Below are positions 8,859 through 17,504 of a stretch of 64,000 bases of DNA, in pieces. The notes under the pieces are model-generated. The model did no database searches and was not told the DNA's origin. It saw only the letters and a list, made by a program, of their open reading frames with translations. A program made the translations under genes and the position numbers. Positions within the stretch are counted from its first letter, which is position 1, and each line of letters begins with the position of its first letter. Source of the stretch: MED-G105 sp039025235 (GTDB lineage: Bacteria > Pseudomonadota > Alphaproteobacteria > Caulobacterales > Parvularculaceae); contig JBCCOS010000004.1 in the NCBI GenBank assembly GCA_039025235.1, positions 1 through 64,000 of the forward strand, written 5' to 3'.

Positions 8859-10145
8859 ATGGGTATTTCATCATCTTTGAACGCTGGCGTACAAGGGCTT
8901 GCGGCAAATGCTACGAAATTGGCGACAATTTCGGAGAATATCGCAAACTCTGAAACCAATGGATACAAGCGTGTCGATACGGAGTTTAATTCGCTTGTTT
9001 TAGACTTTGGGGCTGGTGCTTTTACCGCCGGCGGCGTTCGTGCGACAACAACGCGCTTTATTGATGCTGAAGGCCCTCTCCAAGGTACCAGCAACCCTAC
9101 AGATATAACGGTTGCGGGCCCTGGTTTTTTGCCGACAACGGATCTCAATGGTCTCAATTCCCCAGCTGGATCGCGAGATTTATTCCTCGTCACAACAGGG
9201 TCATTTAGGCCCGATCAAGAAGGCTTTCTGCGAACCTCGACAGGTCAGTTTTTGCTAGGGTTGCCCATTGACGCAGATGGCAACGTCGCACCGTCACCTA
9301 ACGACAGTATTGCCGGCTTTGAGCCAATTAATGTTCTTCAGAACCAAGCGACGTCCTCGCCAACAACCGAGTTTAATCTTGGTGTCAATCTTCCGGCAAC
9401 GGTCACGGATACAACTGTGAGCTTTGATGCGCCTGTCGAGTATTTTGATAACTTAGGTATTCCGCAGGTCCTAACCTTTTCATTCTCGCCAAATGCGGCT
9501 GCTAACACGTGGGACGTCGAGTTATTCGATACGGCGTCTGCAACGCCTACAGTGTCGTCGGGCGCGTTTACGCTTTCATTTAATAATACAACCGCTGAAC
9601 CGGGTACTTTGGATACTGTCACCGCCGGAGCCGGTGTGACAGTTGACGCGGCAACTGATGCTATAACGATTAATCTTCCGCATTCGCCCGTTACGATCAA
9701 TACGCGTAGCCCATCAGGACAGTCTTTGTTATCGCAAATCGCAGCTGACTTTTCACCGATTGGGATCACTAAGAATGGTGTGGCTGTCGGTGATCTGCAA
9801 ACTGTTGAAATAAGCGAAGAAGGTTTTATTGAAGCCGTTTATGATACGGGATTCAGACAGCAGCTCTATCAGGTTCGTGTTGCTGACGTGCCGAACAAAA
9901 ACGGACTGCGCTCAACAAATGGTCAAGCCTACCAAATCTCGCAACAAAGTGGTGGTGTCTTCTTCTACGATTCTGGAACGGGGCCGGTTGGGACCACAGT
10001 TGGGTTTTCACTCGAAGGTTCGACGACGGATGTTGCCGCTGAACTCACAGCGTTGATTGAAACCCAACGCGCCTATTCGTCGAATGCCCGGATCATTACA
10101 ACCGTTGATGAAGTGTTGGAGGAAACCACCAACCTCGTAAGATAG
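8859..10145 (+). CDS. flgE: FlgE flagellar hook protein
   Basis: This 428-residue axial protein polymerises into the hook. The N terminus has the rod/hook signature (ISENIANSETNGYKR), the middle holds the FlgE-type domain (GVNLPATVTDTTVSF and FDNLGIPQVLTFSF-like strands), and the C terminus ends with the axial helix ALIETQRAYSSNARIITTVDE. It has no signal peptide, as expected for a type III export substrate. GAGGGAAACAAATG gives a good ribosome binding site. It heads a tightly packed run of flgE, flgK, flgL and flgI. Confidence 0.95.
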   Translation: MGISSSLNAGVQGLAANATKLATISENIANSETNGYKRVDTEFNSLVLDFGAGAFTAGGVRATTTRFIDAEGPLQGTSNPTDITVAGPGFLPTTDLNGLNSPAGSRDLFLVTTGSFRPDQEGFLRTSTGQFLLGLPIDADGNVAPSPNDSIAGFEPINVLQNQATSSPTTEFNLGVNLPATVTDTTVSFDAPVEYFDNLGIPQVLTFSFSPNAAANTWDVELFDTASATPTVSSGAFTLSFNNTTAEPGTLDTVTAGAGVTVDAATDAITINLPHSPVTINTRSPSGQSLLSQIAADFSPIGITKNGVAVGDLQTVEISEEGFIEAVYDTGFRQQLYQVRVADVPNKNGLRSTNGQAYQISQQSGGVFFYDSGTGPVGTTVGFSLEGSTTDVAAELTALIETQRAYSSNARIITTVDEVLEETTNLVR

Positions 10146-10183
10146 GAGTAGCGCGCGGGGAACTCGTGTTGTTGCAATAAGCC

Positions 10184-11644
10184 ATGTCAATATCACAAGC
10201 GTTAGGTGCCGCCGTTTCTGGATTAAACGTCGCTTCGCGGCGGGCGGCGGTCGTGTCAAACAATGTTTCCAACGCGCTAACGCCTGGCTACGCACGCCGC
10301 GAGGTATCGTCTGCCGAAAAAGTCGTTGCCGGCGTTGGTATCGGCGTTGAGGTGGCAAGTATTGATCGTGCTGGAAATGCAGCTTTAACTGCCGCACGGC
10401 GCGCGGCTGAAGCAGATTCTACGCGTGACACGATCGTAGCCGACGTACAATCGCAATTATCGATTCTGCTAGGTGGACCAGAGGACCAATTTTCTTTTTT
10501 TGGCACCATTGATAGTTTTGAGCAGTCACTATCAGATCTACGAGAAGCGCCGGAATCGGCTACGCAACAACAAAATTCCGTTGTTGCCGCACAACAGATT
10601 GTTAGAGTATTCAATCAAACCGGTGCTGAAAATGACCGTATTCGTCAACAAGCCGATAATCAAATTACCCGGATTGTAAGCCAACTGAACGAAACGATCG
10701 ATCAGATTAATACCCTTAACGATGAGATCTCTGCAGCTGGATTCGCCAATAGAGATACATCAGCACTAGAAGACCAACGTCAACGATTGATTGATGACGT
10801 GTCGAAGGCTATTCCAGTTAAAGAAGTTCCGCTTGGCGACGGAAAGCTAGGCCTAATTACCAACGAAGGTGTCTTCGTCCTATCCAATAAGCCAGAACTA
10901 TTAGAGTTTACACCGTCGATCGTTGTCGGGCCTTTGGATACTCTCGCGAATGGTGGTGTTTCAGGTCTCTCCATAAACGGTGTTGATATTACGCCGGGCT
11001 CTGATGCCGCTTTGGCTGTGCAAGGTGGAGAATTGGCCGCGCAGTTCATCGTACGCGATGAGATTACGGTCGAGTTTGGTGCTCAACTCGATGCTCTTGC
11101 TGCCGATCTAATAGAGCGATTTTCAGATCCTTTGAACGATCCAACATTAACAGGCGGGGCGCCAGGTCTGTTTACTGATAATGGCGCCGCATTGGCGTCA
11201 CCGTTCGATGCAGGCTTATCCCGCCGAATTGCGGTCAACGACGCTGTAGTGGCAGAAAACGGTGGAGATGCTTGGCGTCTCCGCGATGGTATCGGAGCCG
11301 CAGCGCAGGGCGTTACGGGTAATTCAGCAATTGTCTCGTCGATGTTGGATGGACTTCGTGAGCCGCGCACGATCAATGCAGCGGGATTTGCTGCCCAAGC
11401 CTCATCCGTTGATGCTGCGGCAGAGTTTACCTCATTACGCGCCGGTGCGTCTCTAAATGCTGATACGCGTGCCTCAACCTCTTCAGCTCGAAGTGCCGGG
11501 TTGATTGAAGATGAATTAGCGACAACCGCCGTTGATACAGACGCTGAGCTTCAAAAACTACTTGTTATTGAACAGTCTTATGCCGCAAACGCACGAGTGA
11601 TTTCGGTGGTGGATTCATTACTACAAAGACTACTGGAGATTTAA
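10184..11644 (+). CDS. flgK: FlgK hook-filament junction protein 1
   Basis: This 486-residue hook-associated protein has the N-terminal axial motif NNVSNALTPGYARREV, a large helical region (70-200) with ALEDQRQRLIDDVSK, a variable middle, and the C-terminal axial helix LLVIEQSYAANARVISVVDSL. It joins hook to filament together with FlgL. The stop is one base before the flgL start. Confidence 0.94.
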   Translation: MSISQALGAAVSGLNVASRRAAVVSNNVSNALTPGYARREVSSAEKVVAGVGIGVEVASIDRAGNAALTAARRAAEADSTRDTIVADVQSQLSILLGGPEDQFSFFGTIDSFEQSLSDLREAPESATQQQNSVVAAQQIVRVFNQTGAENDRIRQQADNQITRIVSQLNETIDQINTLNDEISAAGFANRDTSALEDQRQRLIDDVSKAIPVKEVPLGDGKLGLITNEGVFVLSNKPELLEFTPSIVVGPLDTLANGGVSGLSINGVDITPGSDAALAVQGGELAAQFIVRDEITVEFGAQLDALAADLIERFSDPLNDPTLTGGAPGLFTDNGAALASPFDAGLSRRIAVNDAVVAENGGDAWRLRDGIGAAAQGVTGNSAIVSSMLDGLREPRTINAAGFAAQASSVDAAAEFTSLRAGASLNADTRASTSSARSAGLIEDELATTAVDTDAELQKLLVIEQSYAANARVISVVDSLLQRLLEI

Positions 11645-11645
11645 A

Positions 11646-12662
11646 ATGGTCACTGTTTCATCAATCCCAGATGTACTCCGGTTTAGTTCGTTGCAAGCAC
11701 GTAGTACCGAAATTCGGCAGGAGCTATCTGATGCCCAGCTTGAGCTGACGACAGGATTTCGCAGTACAAAGAAAACAATTCAACAGCTTAATGGTCGCCT
11801 TGGCGATGCACAGTTGCTTCGCCGGGAGATCAATCAGTTTGACCGGAAAAATCAATCTTTTGCCCTTGGCCTCGGTCGTGCATCAATTGTGCAGAACAGC
11901 TTATCATTGATTTTAGAAAGTGTTGGTTCAATCCCAGAAGACCTTCGTTCAGCATCGCTTCGGGGCGATCGAAACAGGATTGAAGTGACGGCGCTCGAGG
12001 CGCAGTCATCAGTAGAGACTGTATTTGGTGCTTTAAACGCACAATACGGGCGAAGATTTCTGTTTGCTGGTGATCAAACAGACCGGGCACCCATTGTCAA
12101 TTCTGAACAGCTTTTGGCTGATGTTGCAGCGATTGTTTCGGGTGCGGCAACCGCTGCAGACGCGGATACAGCCCTAGACACGTATTTTGGCCCAGGTGGT
12201 ACCTTCGAAACGATTCTTTACCGAGGTGGTGCAGGGGAAGCCGCCACGGTTGAGCTTTCTGAAAACGAGCGTGTGGGCGTTGAAACAAAAGCAGATGAGC
12301 AAGCATTTCGCGATATCCTCAGGGGGCTTGCCGTATCGGCTGCTGCTAGTTCAACGAGCTTTGCCGATGATAGCGAACGCGATGTTTTACTTCAGGCGGC
12401 AAGCACAAGTCTCGTTGATGGGATCGAAGGAGTTTCTGTACTGATCGCAGAAACGGGTCTTACGGAAAACCGGATCGCAAGCGCACAGGCGAGATTAGCA
12501 GCAGAAGAAGCAATTATCACCGATGCTTACCTTGAATTAGTTGGTGAGGATCCATTTGTTGCTGCTGGTCGGGTACAAGAGCTCGAAGTACAATTACAAA
12601 CAACCTTCACGGTAACAGCTCGATTGTCTCGATTGAGCTTTACGAATTTCATTAATAGTTAA
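11646..12662 (+). CDS. flgL: FlgL hook-filament junction protein 3
   Basis: This 338-residue protein of the flagellin/FlgL family has an N-terminal helical region (ELSDAQLELTTGFRS) and a C-terminal helical segment (EEAIITDAYLELVGEDPFVAAGRVQELE, seen in parts) ending near SFTNFINS. The middle contains the FlgL-typical RFLFAGDQT. It follows flgK after one base and precedes flgI by three bases, so translation is coupled. Confidence 0.9.
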   Translation: MVTVSSIPDVLRFSSLQARSTEIRQELSDAQLELTTGFRSTKKTIQQLNGRLGDAQLLRREINQFDRKNQSFALGLGRASIVQNSLSLILESVGSIPEDLRSASLRGDRNRIEVTALEAQSSVETVFGALNAQYGRRFLFAGDQTDRAPIVNSEQLLADVAAIVSGAATAADADTALDTYFGPGGTFETILYRGGAGEAATVELSENERVGVETKADEQAFRDILRGLAVSAAASSTSFADDSERDVLLQAASTSLVDGIEGVSVLIAETGLTENRIASAQARLAAEEAIITDAYLELVGEDPFVAAGRVQELEVQLQTTFTVTARLSRLSFTNFINS

Positions 12663-12665
12663 ATC

Positions 12666-13805
12666 ATGTCGCAATTGATCAACGACCTCTCGCGAATTTT
12701 AAAATGCGCAGTTACCGTTGTCGGTATGCTGTTGGCTTTGTCTATGCCTTCGCACGCGCAATCGGGCGTTCGCCTTAAAGATCTCATAGATATTGAGGGC
12801 GTCCGTGGCAATGATCTCGTCGGCTATGGTCTTGTTGTTGGCCTTGAAGGGACCGGCGACGGCATTCGAAACTCTCCTTATACTGAGGTGGCTCTTTCAA
12901 GTTTATTAGAAAGACTTGGCGTTAACGTACAAGGTGAAGATTTTCGACCTGCAAATGTTGCGGCAGTAATCGTGACGGGCACATTGCCACCTTTCGCCCG
13001 CAGTGGATCCGCGATCGATGTTACGGTATCCGCGATTGGTGATGCCAAAAGTCTATCGGGTGGCACATTGATCATGACACCTTTAAAGGCTGCAGATGGA
13101 AGCATCTATGCTGTTGCGCAAGGGCCAGTCTTGGCAAGTGGCTTTTCTGCCGAAGGCGATGCAGCATCCGTTTCCGCAGGTGTACCGACGGTTGGTGTAT
13201 TACCTTCTGGAGCCCGTATTGAAAGAGAATTGGGTTATGATTTTCAGGGAATGCAATCCGTCCGATTAGCATTGCGCGCTCCTGATTTCACGACCGCGGC
13301 ACGAATGGAGCTCGCGATCAATAAGGCTCTTGATACAAGTATCGCGAAACTGATTGACTCCGGCACTGTTGAACTTGATTTGTCGAAAACGGATCGAACG
13401 CCAGCTCATTTGATAAGTCTCGTTGAAAACGTTCAAATCAATCCAGCGCAAAAGGCAAGGGTTGTGGTTGATCAACGCTCAGGAACGATTGTGCTAGGAG
13501 CGGATGTTCGCGTCGCACGCGTTGCCGTTGCGCAGGGCAATTTGTCAATTGCGATTTATGAACAACCGCTGGTTTCGCAACCTAATCCATTTACGAGCGA
13601 TGGTGAGACGATCGTTGTACCGCGTACGGATATTGCGATCGACGAGGGGCGCGACGGTGGTCTCGCGGTTGTTGAACCAAATGTTACTCTTTCCCAGCTT
13701 GTCGGTGGCTTAAACGCACTGGGTGTAAGTCCGCGTGAAATGATTGATATACTGAAAACGATTAAGGCTGCTGGCGCTCTCCATGCAGAGCTTGTTGTTC
13801 AGTAA
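12666..13805 (+). CDS. flgI: FlgI flagellar P-ring protein
   Basis: This 379-residue protein has a Sec signal peptide (cleavage near SHAQSG, residues 28-33) and the conserved start of the mature protein VRLKDLIDIEGVRGNDLVGYG. It forms the periplasmic P ring around the rod, in peptidoglycan. The C-terminal pattern LVGGLNALGVSPREMIDILK is typical. It is the last gene of the plus-strand block; the L-ring gene flgH is far downstream at 26.6 kb. Confidence 0.96.
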   Translation: MSQLINDLSRILKCAVTVVGMLLALSMPSHAQSGVRLKDLIDIEGVRGNDLVGYGLVVGLEGTGDGIRNSPYTEVALSSLLERLGVNVQGEDFRPANVAAVIVTGTLPPFARSGSAIDVTVSAIGDAKSLSGGTLIMTPLKAADGSIYAVAQGPVLASGFSAEGDAASVSAGVPTVGVLPSGARIERELGYDFQGMQSVRLALRAPDFTTAARMELAINKALDTSIAKLIDSGTVELDLSKTDRTPAHLISLVENVQINPAQKARVVVDQRSGTIVLGADVRVARVAVAQGNLSIAIYEQPLVSQPNPFTSDGETIVVPRTDIAIDEGRDGGLAVVEPNVTLSQLVGGLNALGVSPREMIDILKTIKAAGALHAELVVQ

Positions 13806-13888
13806 CCATAAAATATTTCGCCTCGAACACTTAATTTGACGGTTTCGTCTTTTTTTGCGACATATCGGCGTAAAGCATTTCCCAGCTA

Positions 13889-13976
13889 ATTGTGTGCCGT
13901 TGGCGGTAAGGAAATGCGTAAAATCAAAAACTTAAAGCGCCCTTCTAATTCCAATTGAGACGGAGGCGCTTTAAGT
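13889..13976 (+). repeat. Dispersed palindromic element, copy A
   Basis: This is an 88-bp element. It starts with TGTGTGCCGTTGG, continues with GGAAATGCGTAAAATC and ends in a perfect 12-bp inverted repeat: ACTTAAAGCGCC (13930-13941) and GGCGCTTTAAGT (13965-13976), enclosing 23 bases that contain ATTCCAATTGA. Related copies lie at 28031-28119 and, inverted, at 47810-47897. All three sit between convergent genes. Confidence 0.85.
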
Positions 13977-14070
13977 CCGCGAAGGCAAGGTCTACTTTGG
14001 TTGATCTGGCTTATCATCGACCCGTCAGTGACATCGACGGTTAGATTTTCAAAAATGATAAGGCGAGAAT

Positions 14071-14146
14071 CTCAGACACTTTCAGTCTTTGTTTTTAGGC
14101 GTTTGTACCAATAACCAAACCGGCGACCCACCGTAAACACTTGGTC
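14071..14146 (-). repeat. Degenerate half copy of the dispersed element, inverted
   Basis: Read on the minus strand, this stretch has CCAAGTGTTTACGG, a GGTTATTGGTAC segment and CCTAAAAACAAAGACTGAAAG. These match the non-palindromic half of copy C (minus-strand reading at 47897-47850). The palindromic half is not recognisable. It faces copy A across about 95 bases. Confidence 0.55.
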
Positions 14147-14235
14147 TGAAAACGTGTTAATGACCCTGCTGATATTGCCTGATAGCCGTGATAAACAGTT
14201 ATCGAAACTTAAGCAGAAATCAATAAAGGGAAACG

Positions 14236-15300
14236 CTATAGATACTCTTCTTCGTCGTCTTTTTCGAGCTCTAGCAGTTCGATTTCACCAGCTTCAACAA
14301 GTTGACGGATAACATCGATAATTGAGTTCTGAGCAGCTTCCGCCTCTTTTAGCTTGACCTGCTTCATCTTTGCAATGTCTTCTTCGATCTGCTGTCCCAT
14401 CCGCTTGGATAGATTTTCGAAAATAAATTCGACCGTTTTAGCTGCGTTTTGCTTGCCGAACTTAATGGCCTGAAGAAGGATTGTCCGATCAGCCACGCGG
14501 ACGACAGAAGCAACGCCATTTGCCGGTAAGCGGGTAGAAAGGTCCTGAAAAGTGAGCAGCGATTGTTTAATCTCGTCGCCTAATGACGGCTCTTCGAGAT
14601 CGATAAAGTCAAGAACATCCGTTCTTTTGTCTTGGGGTAGATAATTTATAACGGTGCTGAGCATATCACTCGGTTTACGCGATAACGAGCGTTTACGGAG
14701 TGGCTTTAGAAATTCCTTATTAATCGTTTGTGATATCATCGAAATAAAACGTTGATCGACTTGGCCAAGACGGGCCATCCGTAATAGGACGGCTTTCACA
14801 AATTCGTCCTCAAAGCGATCGAGCACTTTTGCTGACATTTCTGCACCCACGCGGCTCAACACCACAGCGGCGACTTGTGGATGCTGTGATTTGAGATATT
14901 CAGCCAAGTCGATTTCAGAAGCTTCATCCAGTTTCTCCCAAATTGACTTGCCACCTGGCGCGTCAATATCATCGAGAACGCGAGTCATTGTATCTGACGC
15001 AACGAAATGAGAAAGGAGTCGTTGGGTCTCCTTGAAACCACCGCGAATCTCATCTTGTGGCCGAACAACGTCCTCAAGAAACTCGTCAATAACCTCATCA
15101 ATTGTTTCTCTTTGTACAGCCTTTAATTGAGAAAAAGCGCGGGCAAAGGCGCGTAAATGTTTATCGCCAATTCGCTCAACAATTGGTCCAGCGATATCCG
15201 GCCCCATTGCGGCAATTAATACAGCTGCTTTCTGAGGGCTTGAGAGGCCGTCCCATTTTGTAATTTCTCTTGGTTCGTCAAGTTCAACGAGATCATTCAT
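14236..15300 (-). CDS. fliG: FliG flagellar motor switch protein
   Basis: This 354-residue rotor protein couples stator force to rotation. Domains run as N-terminal FliF-binding (about 15-110, with SPQKAAVLIAAMG), middle (about 125-210, with SQHPQVAAVVLSRV) and C-terminal torque domain (about 230-335, with FQDLSTRLPANGVASVVR and a charged helix near VADRTILLQAIKFGK). The C-terminal extension is acidic, ending DDEEEYL. The start overlaps the fliP stop (ATGA type). It is the last gene of the fliF-fliH-fliN-fliP-fliG operon. Confidence 0.95.
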   Translation of the reverse strand: MNDLVELDEPREITKWDGLSSPQKAAVLIAAMGPDIAGPIVERIGDKHLRAFARAFSQLKAVQRETIDEVIDEFLEDVVRPQDEIRGGFKETQRLLSHFVASDTMTRVLDDIDAPGGKSIWEKLDEASEIDLAEYLKSQHPQVAAVVLSRVGAEMSAKVLDRFEDEFVKAVLLRMARLGQVDQRFISMISQTINKEFLKPLRKRSLSRKPSDMLSTVINYLPQDKRTDVLDFIDLEEPSLGDEIKQSLLTFQDLSTRLPANGVASVVRVADRTILLQAIKFGKQNAAKTVEFIFENLSKRMGQQIEEDIAKMKQVKLKEAEAAQNSIIDVIRQLVEAGEIELLELEKDDEEEYL

Positions 15301-16076
15301 GATGCGTATCCTCGGACCAATGCGGCTGCAACGAGTGTCCAGCCATTTGAGAGAACAAAAAAGATCAATTTGAATGGTAATGAAATGACAGCTGGCGGCA
15401 CCATCATCATCCCCATTGCCATGAGAATTGATGCTACGATCAAATCAATAAGCACAAACGGCAAAAATAACATGAAACCAACTTCAAAAGCTTTTTGTAT
15501 CTCTGACAGCATGAATGCTGGGATTAATACCTGAAGAGGTGCAGTCCCGGCATCGGTTGGTGCTGCGTTTTCTGGTAAGGCGTTGGCAAGTGTTGTTACT
15601 GCACCAGGAGAAACACGTGCTTCCATGAACACGCGAAACGGACTTAGCGTACGATCAATGGCTTGTTCTTCTGTAATCATATTGTCGAGATAGGGATTAA
15701 TTCCGATTGACCACGCTTCTTTGAAGGTCGGCTCCATAACAAAAAAGGTAAGAAAAATGGCTAATGATACAATCATCATATTTGGAGGTGATTGTTGCAG
15801 GCCAATGGCCTGGCGTAAGATGCCAAGGACGACCACCATGAAGGGGAGACACGTCACCATCATCGCAATTCCGGGAGCAAAACTCAGAATTGTGATCGCA
15901 AGAAATGTTTGTATGACGCGTGCGCTTAAGGGTGCGGCTTCATCACTCGGCGGCTGCTGATCTGTTTGAGCCATTGCATCCGTTCCCATGAACAGGACTA
16001 AGACAATCGTCGCAAACAGGGGCGCGAGTAAGTTAAGCCAGTACCGATGCGGCTTTCTGCCAGCATACCGGTTCAT
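15297..16076 (-). CDS. fliP: FliP flagellar type III export gate protein
   Basis: This 259-residue inner-membrane protein is part of the FliPQR export gate. An N-terminal hydrophobic signal-like segment (about 15-37, ending MAQTD) is followed by four membrane helices. The family pattern LTFFVMEPTFKEAW and IPAFMLSEIQKAFEVGF are visible. The ATG at 16076 is preceded by GAGGAG at a good distance and starts just inside the fliN stop; an upstream start at 16097 would overlap fliN by more and is less likely. Confidence 0.95.
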   Translation of the reverse strand: MNRYAGRKPHRYWLNLLAPLFATIVLVLFMGTDAMAQTDQQPPSDEAAPLSARVIQTFLAITILSFAPGIAMMVTCLPFMVVVLGILRQAIGLQQSPPNMMIVSLAIFLTFFVMEPTFKEAWSIGINPYLDNMITEEQAIDRTLSPFRVFMEARVSPGAVTTLANALPENAAPTDAGTAPLQVLIPAFMLSEIQKAFEVGFMLFLPFVLIDLIVASILMAMGMMMVPPAVISLPFKLIFFVLSNGWTLVAAALVRGYAS

Positions 16077-16077
16077 G

Positions 16078-16455
16078 CTATTCTCCTCTAGAAACAACTT
16101 CCGTTAGGCGCACAGCAAGAACGCCATCTTCATCGGCGACTTCTTGGAGTTCGCCGCGGGCAATGGTGCGACCTGCCACGCGAATTTCGACCGGGTCGTC
16201 AATTTTACTATCCAGCACAATTAACGAGTCGCGGCGCATATTTAGAAAGTCTTTTATAAGAGGTTGAGCCGTTCCAACCGAGACGACGACTTCGATCGGT
16301 ACAGTGAGAATACCATCTGCTGCACCAAGGGTTGATTGTTCATCGCTGGGGGTAATCAGCGCTGGGCTATCGACTGGAGCATCAGCATTCTCATCTTCCA
16401 CGAGAACCGTGTCGATCTCATCGACTTCTGGTTCAAGGTCCATCTCTTCACTCAT
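16078..16455 (-). CDS. fliN: FliN flagellar motor switch protein
   Basis: This 125-residue protein has an acidic N-terminal tail (1-45) and a C-terminal SpoA domain (about 48-122) with VPIEVVVSVGTA, LIVLDSKIDDPVEIRVAGRTIARGE-type strands. It forms the lower part of the C-ring and helps deliver export cargo through FliH. It overlaps the upstream fliH-like gene by four bases and the downstream fliP start by almost none. Confidence 0.93.
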   Translation of the reverse strand: MSEEMDLEPEVDEIDTVLVEDENADAPVDSPALITPSDEQSTLGAADGILTVPIEVVVSVGTAQPLIKDFLNMRRDSLIVLDSKIDDPVEIRVAGRTIARGELQEVADEDGVLAVRLTEVVSRGE

Positions 16456-17504
16456 GATGTTTCGTCTCCACTATCATCAGAATCAGGTAATTCAGGAAGC
16501 TCACCGTCAAACGAAAAATCTGTTTCGTTTGCCGAAAATTCCAAATCATTGGTTGAATCAGTTTCGATATCGATTTCTGTAGCCTGCTCGATTTCGGTTA
16601 TTCCTTGAGCCTCTTGACCCCCGTCGGCCTCACCGATGCCTATTTCTGATGGGCTGTTGATCATGTCTTGCTCGGCGCTGTTGCTTAAGTCTGCGCCGTC
16701 AACCCCCGTGATGTTTGTCGAAAGCTCATCAGTTGGATTTTCGATCTCAATCCCTTCAGTCTCAGGCCTGAATTCCGCTGAGCCGGTATTCATCTCGTCA
16801 GTTGCATCAGGGACGAACGGGCTCGTTTCCTGTTGTCCTTCTGAGTCGGCGTAGGATGACAGTAATTTGAGGATCGACTTTGCAACGCCGTCGATGTCGA
16901 TTTCGAAACCGCCATCACTCCATTGAGCGCTGAGCCGATTGTCCGTTTGATTGGGATCCGGTTTCATCTCTATTCGGTCGGCATATTCTGTACCGTGGAT
17001 TGATGCTTGCAGATGCTCAACCGAATTTGGACTACATTGTACTGATAACTTTACAGTCGTACGGTCGGTCTCGCCTGCACGCAGAGCCGCTTGCTCTAAC
17101 AATTTCGTTGCTTCATGGGCAAACCCTTGCTTCGTCAGAGATGGAAGCAGTCTTGAAAATACGGCGTACAGATAATCGAGTCGGTCGTGCTCTAGATCAG
17201 ACGCAATCTTGTCAATTTGCTCTAAGGATGTTTTTAATTCATCTATTAGGGCGTTTTGAATTCCATTGAGCGCTTCAGCTTTTCCTGCTTCAAGTCCTTC
17301 AGCAAAAGCTGTCTGCCGTTCTTCTTCGCGTGCTTGTGCCACTGCTGCTTCCAGCAATGCTGCAGCTTCTGCCTCGGGGTCCGACGGTTGTCGTGACTTA
17401 AAAGACTCACCATTTGCAAAATCAGCAAGGTCGTGAATTGAAAAACCGCCGCTATTGGCTGGCGTATCAGAAAAATCGGGAAGACTGACTACCGCGTTTG
17501 TCAT
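16452..17504 (-). CDS. fliH: FliH-like export ATPase regulator with a long acidic tail
   Basis: This 350-residue protein lies between fliF and fliN, the usual place of fliH. The first 225 residues look like FliH: a coiled-coil segment (about 45-85, rich in Ala/Glu with AEGLEAGKAEAL) and a C-terminal-domain-like part (about 90-222, with LSAQWSDGGFEIDIDG). After that comes a roughly 125-residue tail dominated by Asp, Glu, Ser and Thr, with no predicted fold. FliH normally holds the ATPase FliI at the export gate. The assignment rests on position plus weak motifs. Confidence 0.7.
   Translation of the reverse strand: MTNAVVSLPDFSDTPANSGGFSIHDLADFANGESFKSRQPSDPEAEAAALLEAAVAQAREEERQTAFAEGLEAGKAEALNGIQNALIDELKTSLEQIDKIASDLEHDRLDYLYAVFSRLLPSLTKQGFAHEATKLLEQAALRAGETDRTTVKLSVQCSPNSVEHLQASIHGTEYADRIEMKPDPNQTDNRLSAQWSDGGFEIDIDGVAKSILKLLSSYADSEGQQETSPFVPDATDEMNTGSAEFRPETEGIEIENPTDELSTNITGVDGADLSNSAEQDMINSPSEIGIGEADGGQEAQGITEIEQATEIDIETDSTNDLEFSANETDFSFDGELPELPDSDDSGDETS

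Larger units (their letters stand above)
13806..14235. other. Convergent intergenic region between flgI and fliG holding two repeat copies
   Basis: There is no gene. The region holds one well-preserved copy of a dispersed palindromic element (13889-13976) and a degenerate inverted half copy (14071-14146), which are described as separate repeats. Both operons end here, so termination on both strands is likely within this stretch. Confidence 0.7.

Noticed and set aside
9338..9769. 143-residue minus-strand reading frame inside flgE
   Set aside because: It is antisense to the well-supported hook gene and is low-complexity Ser/Thr/Val sequence.
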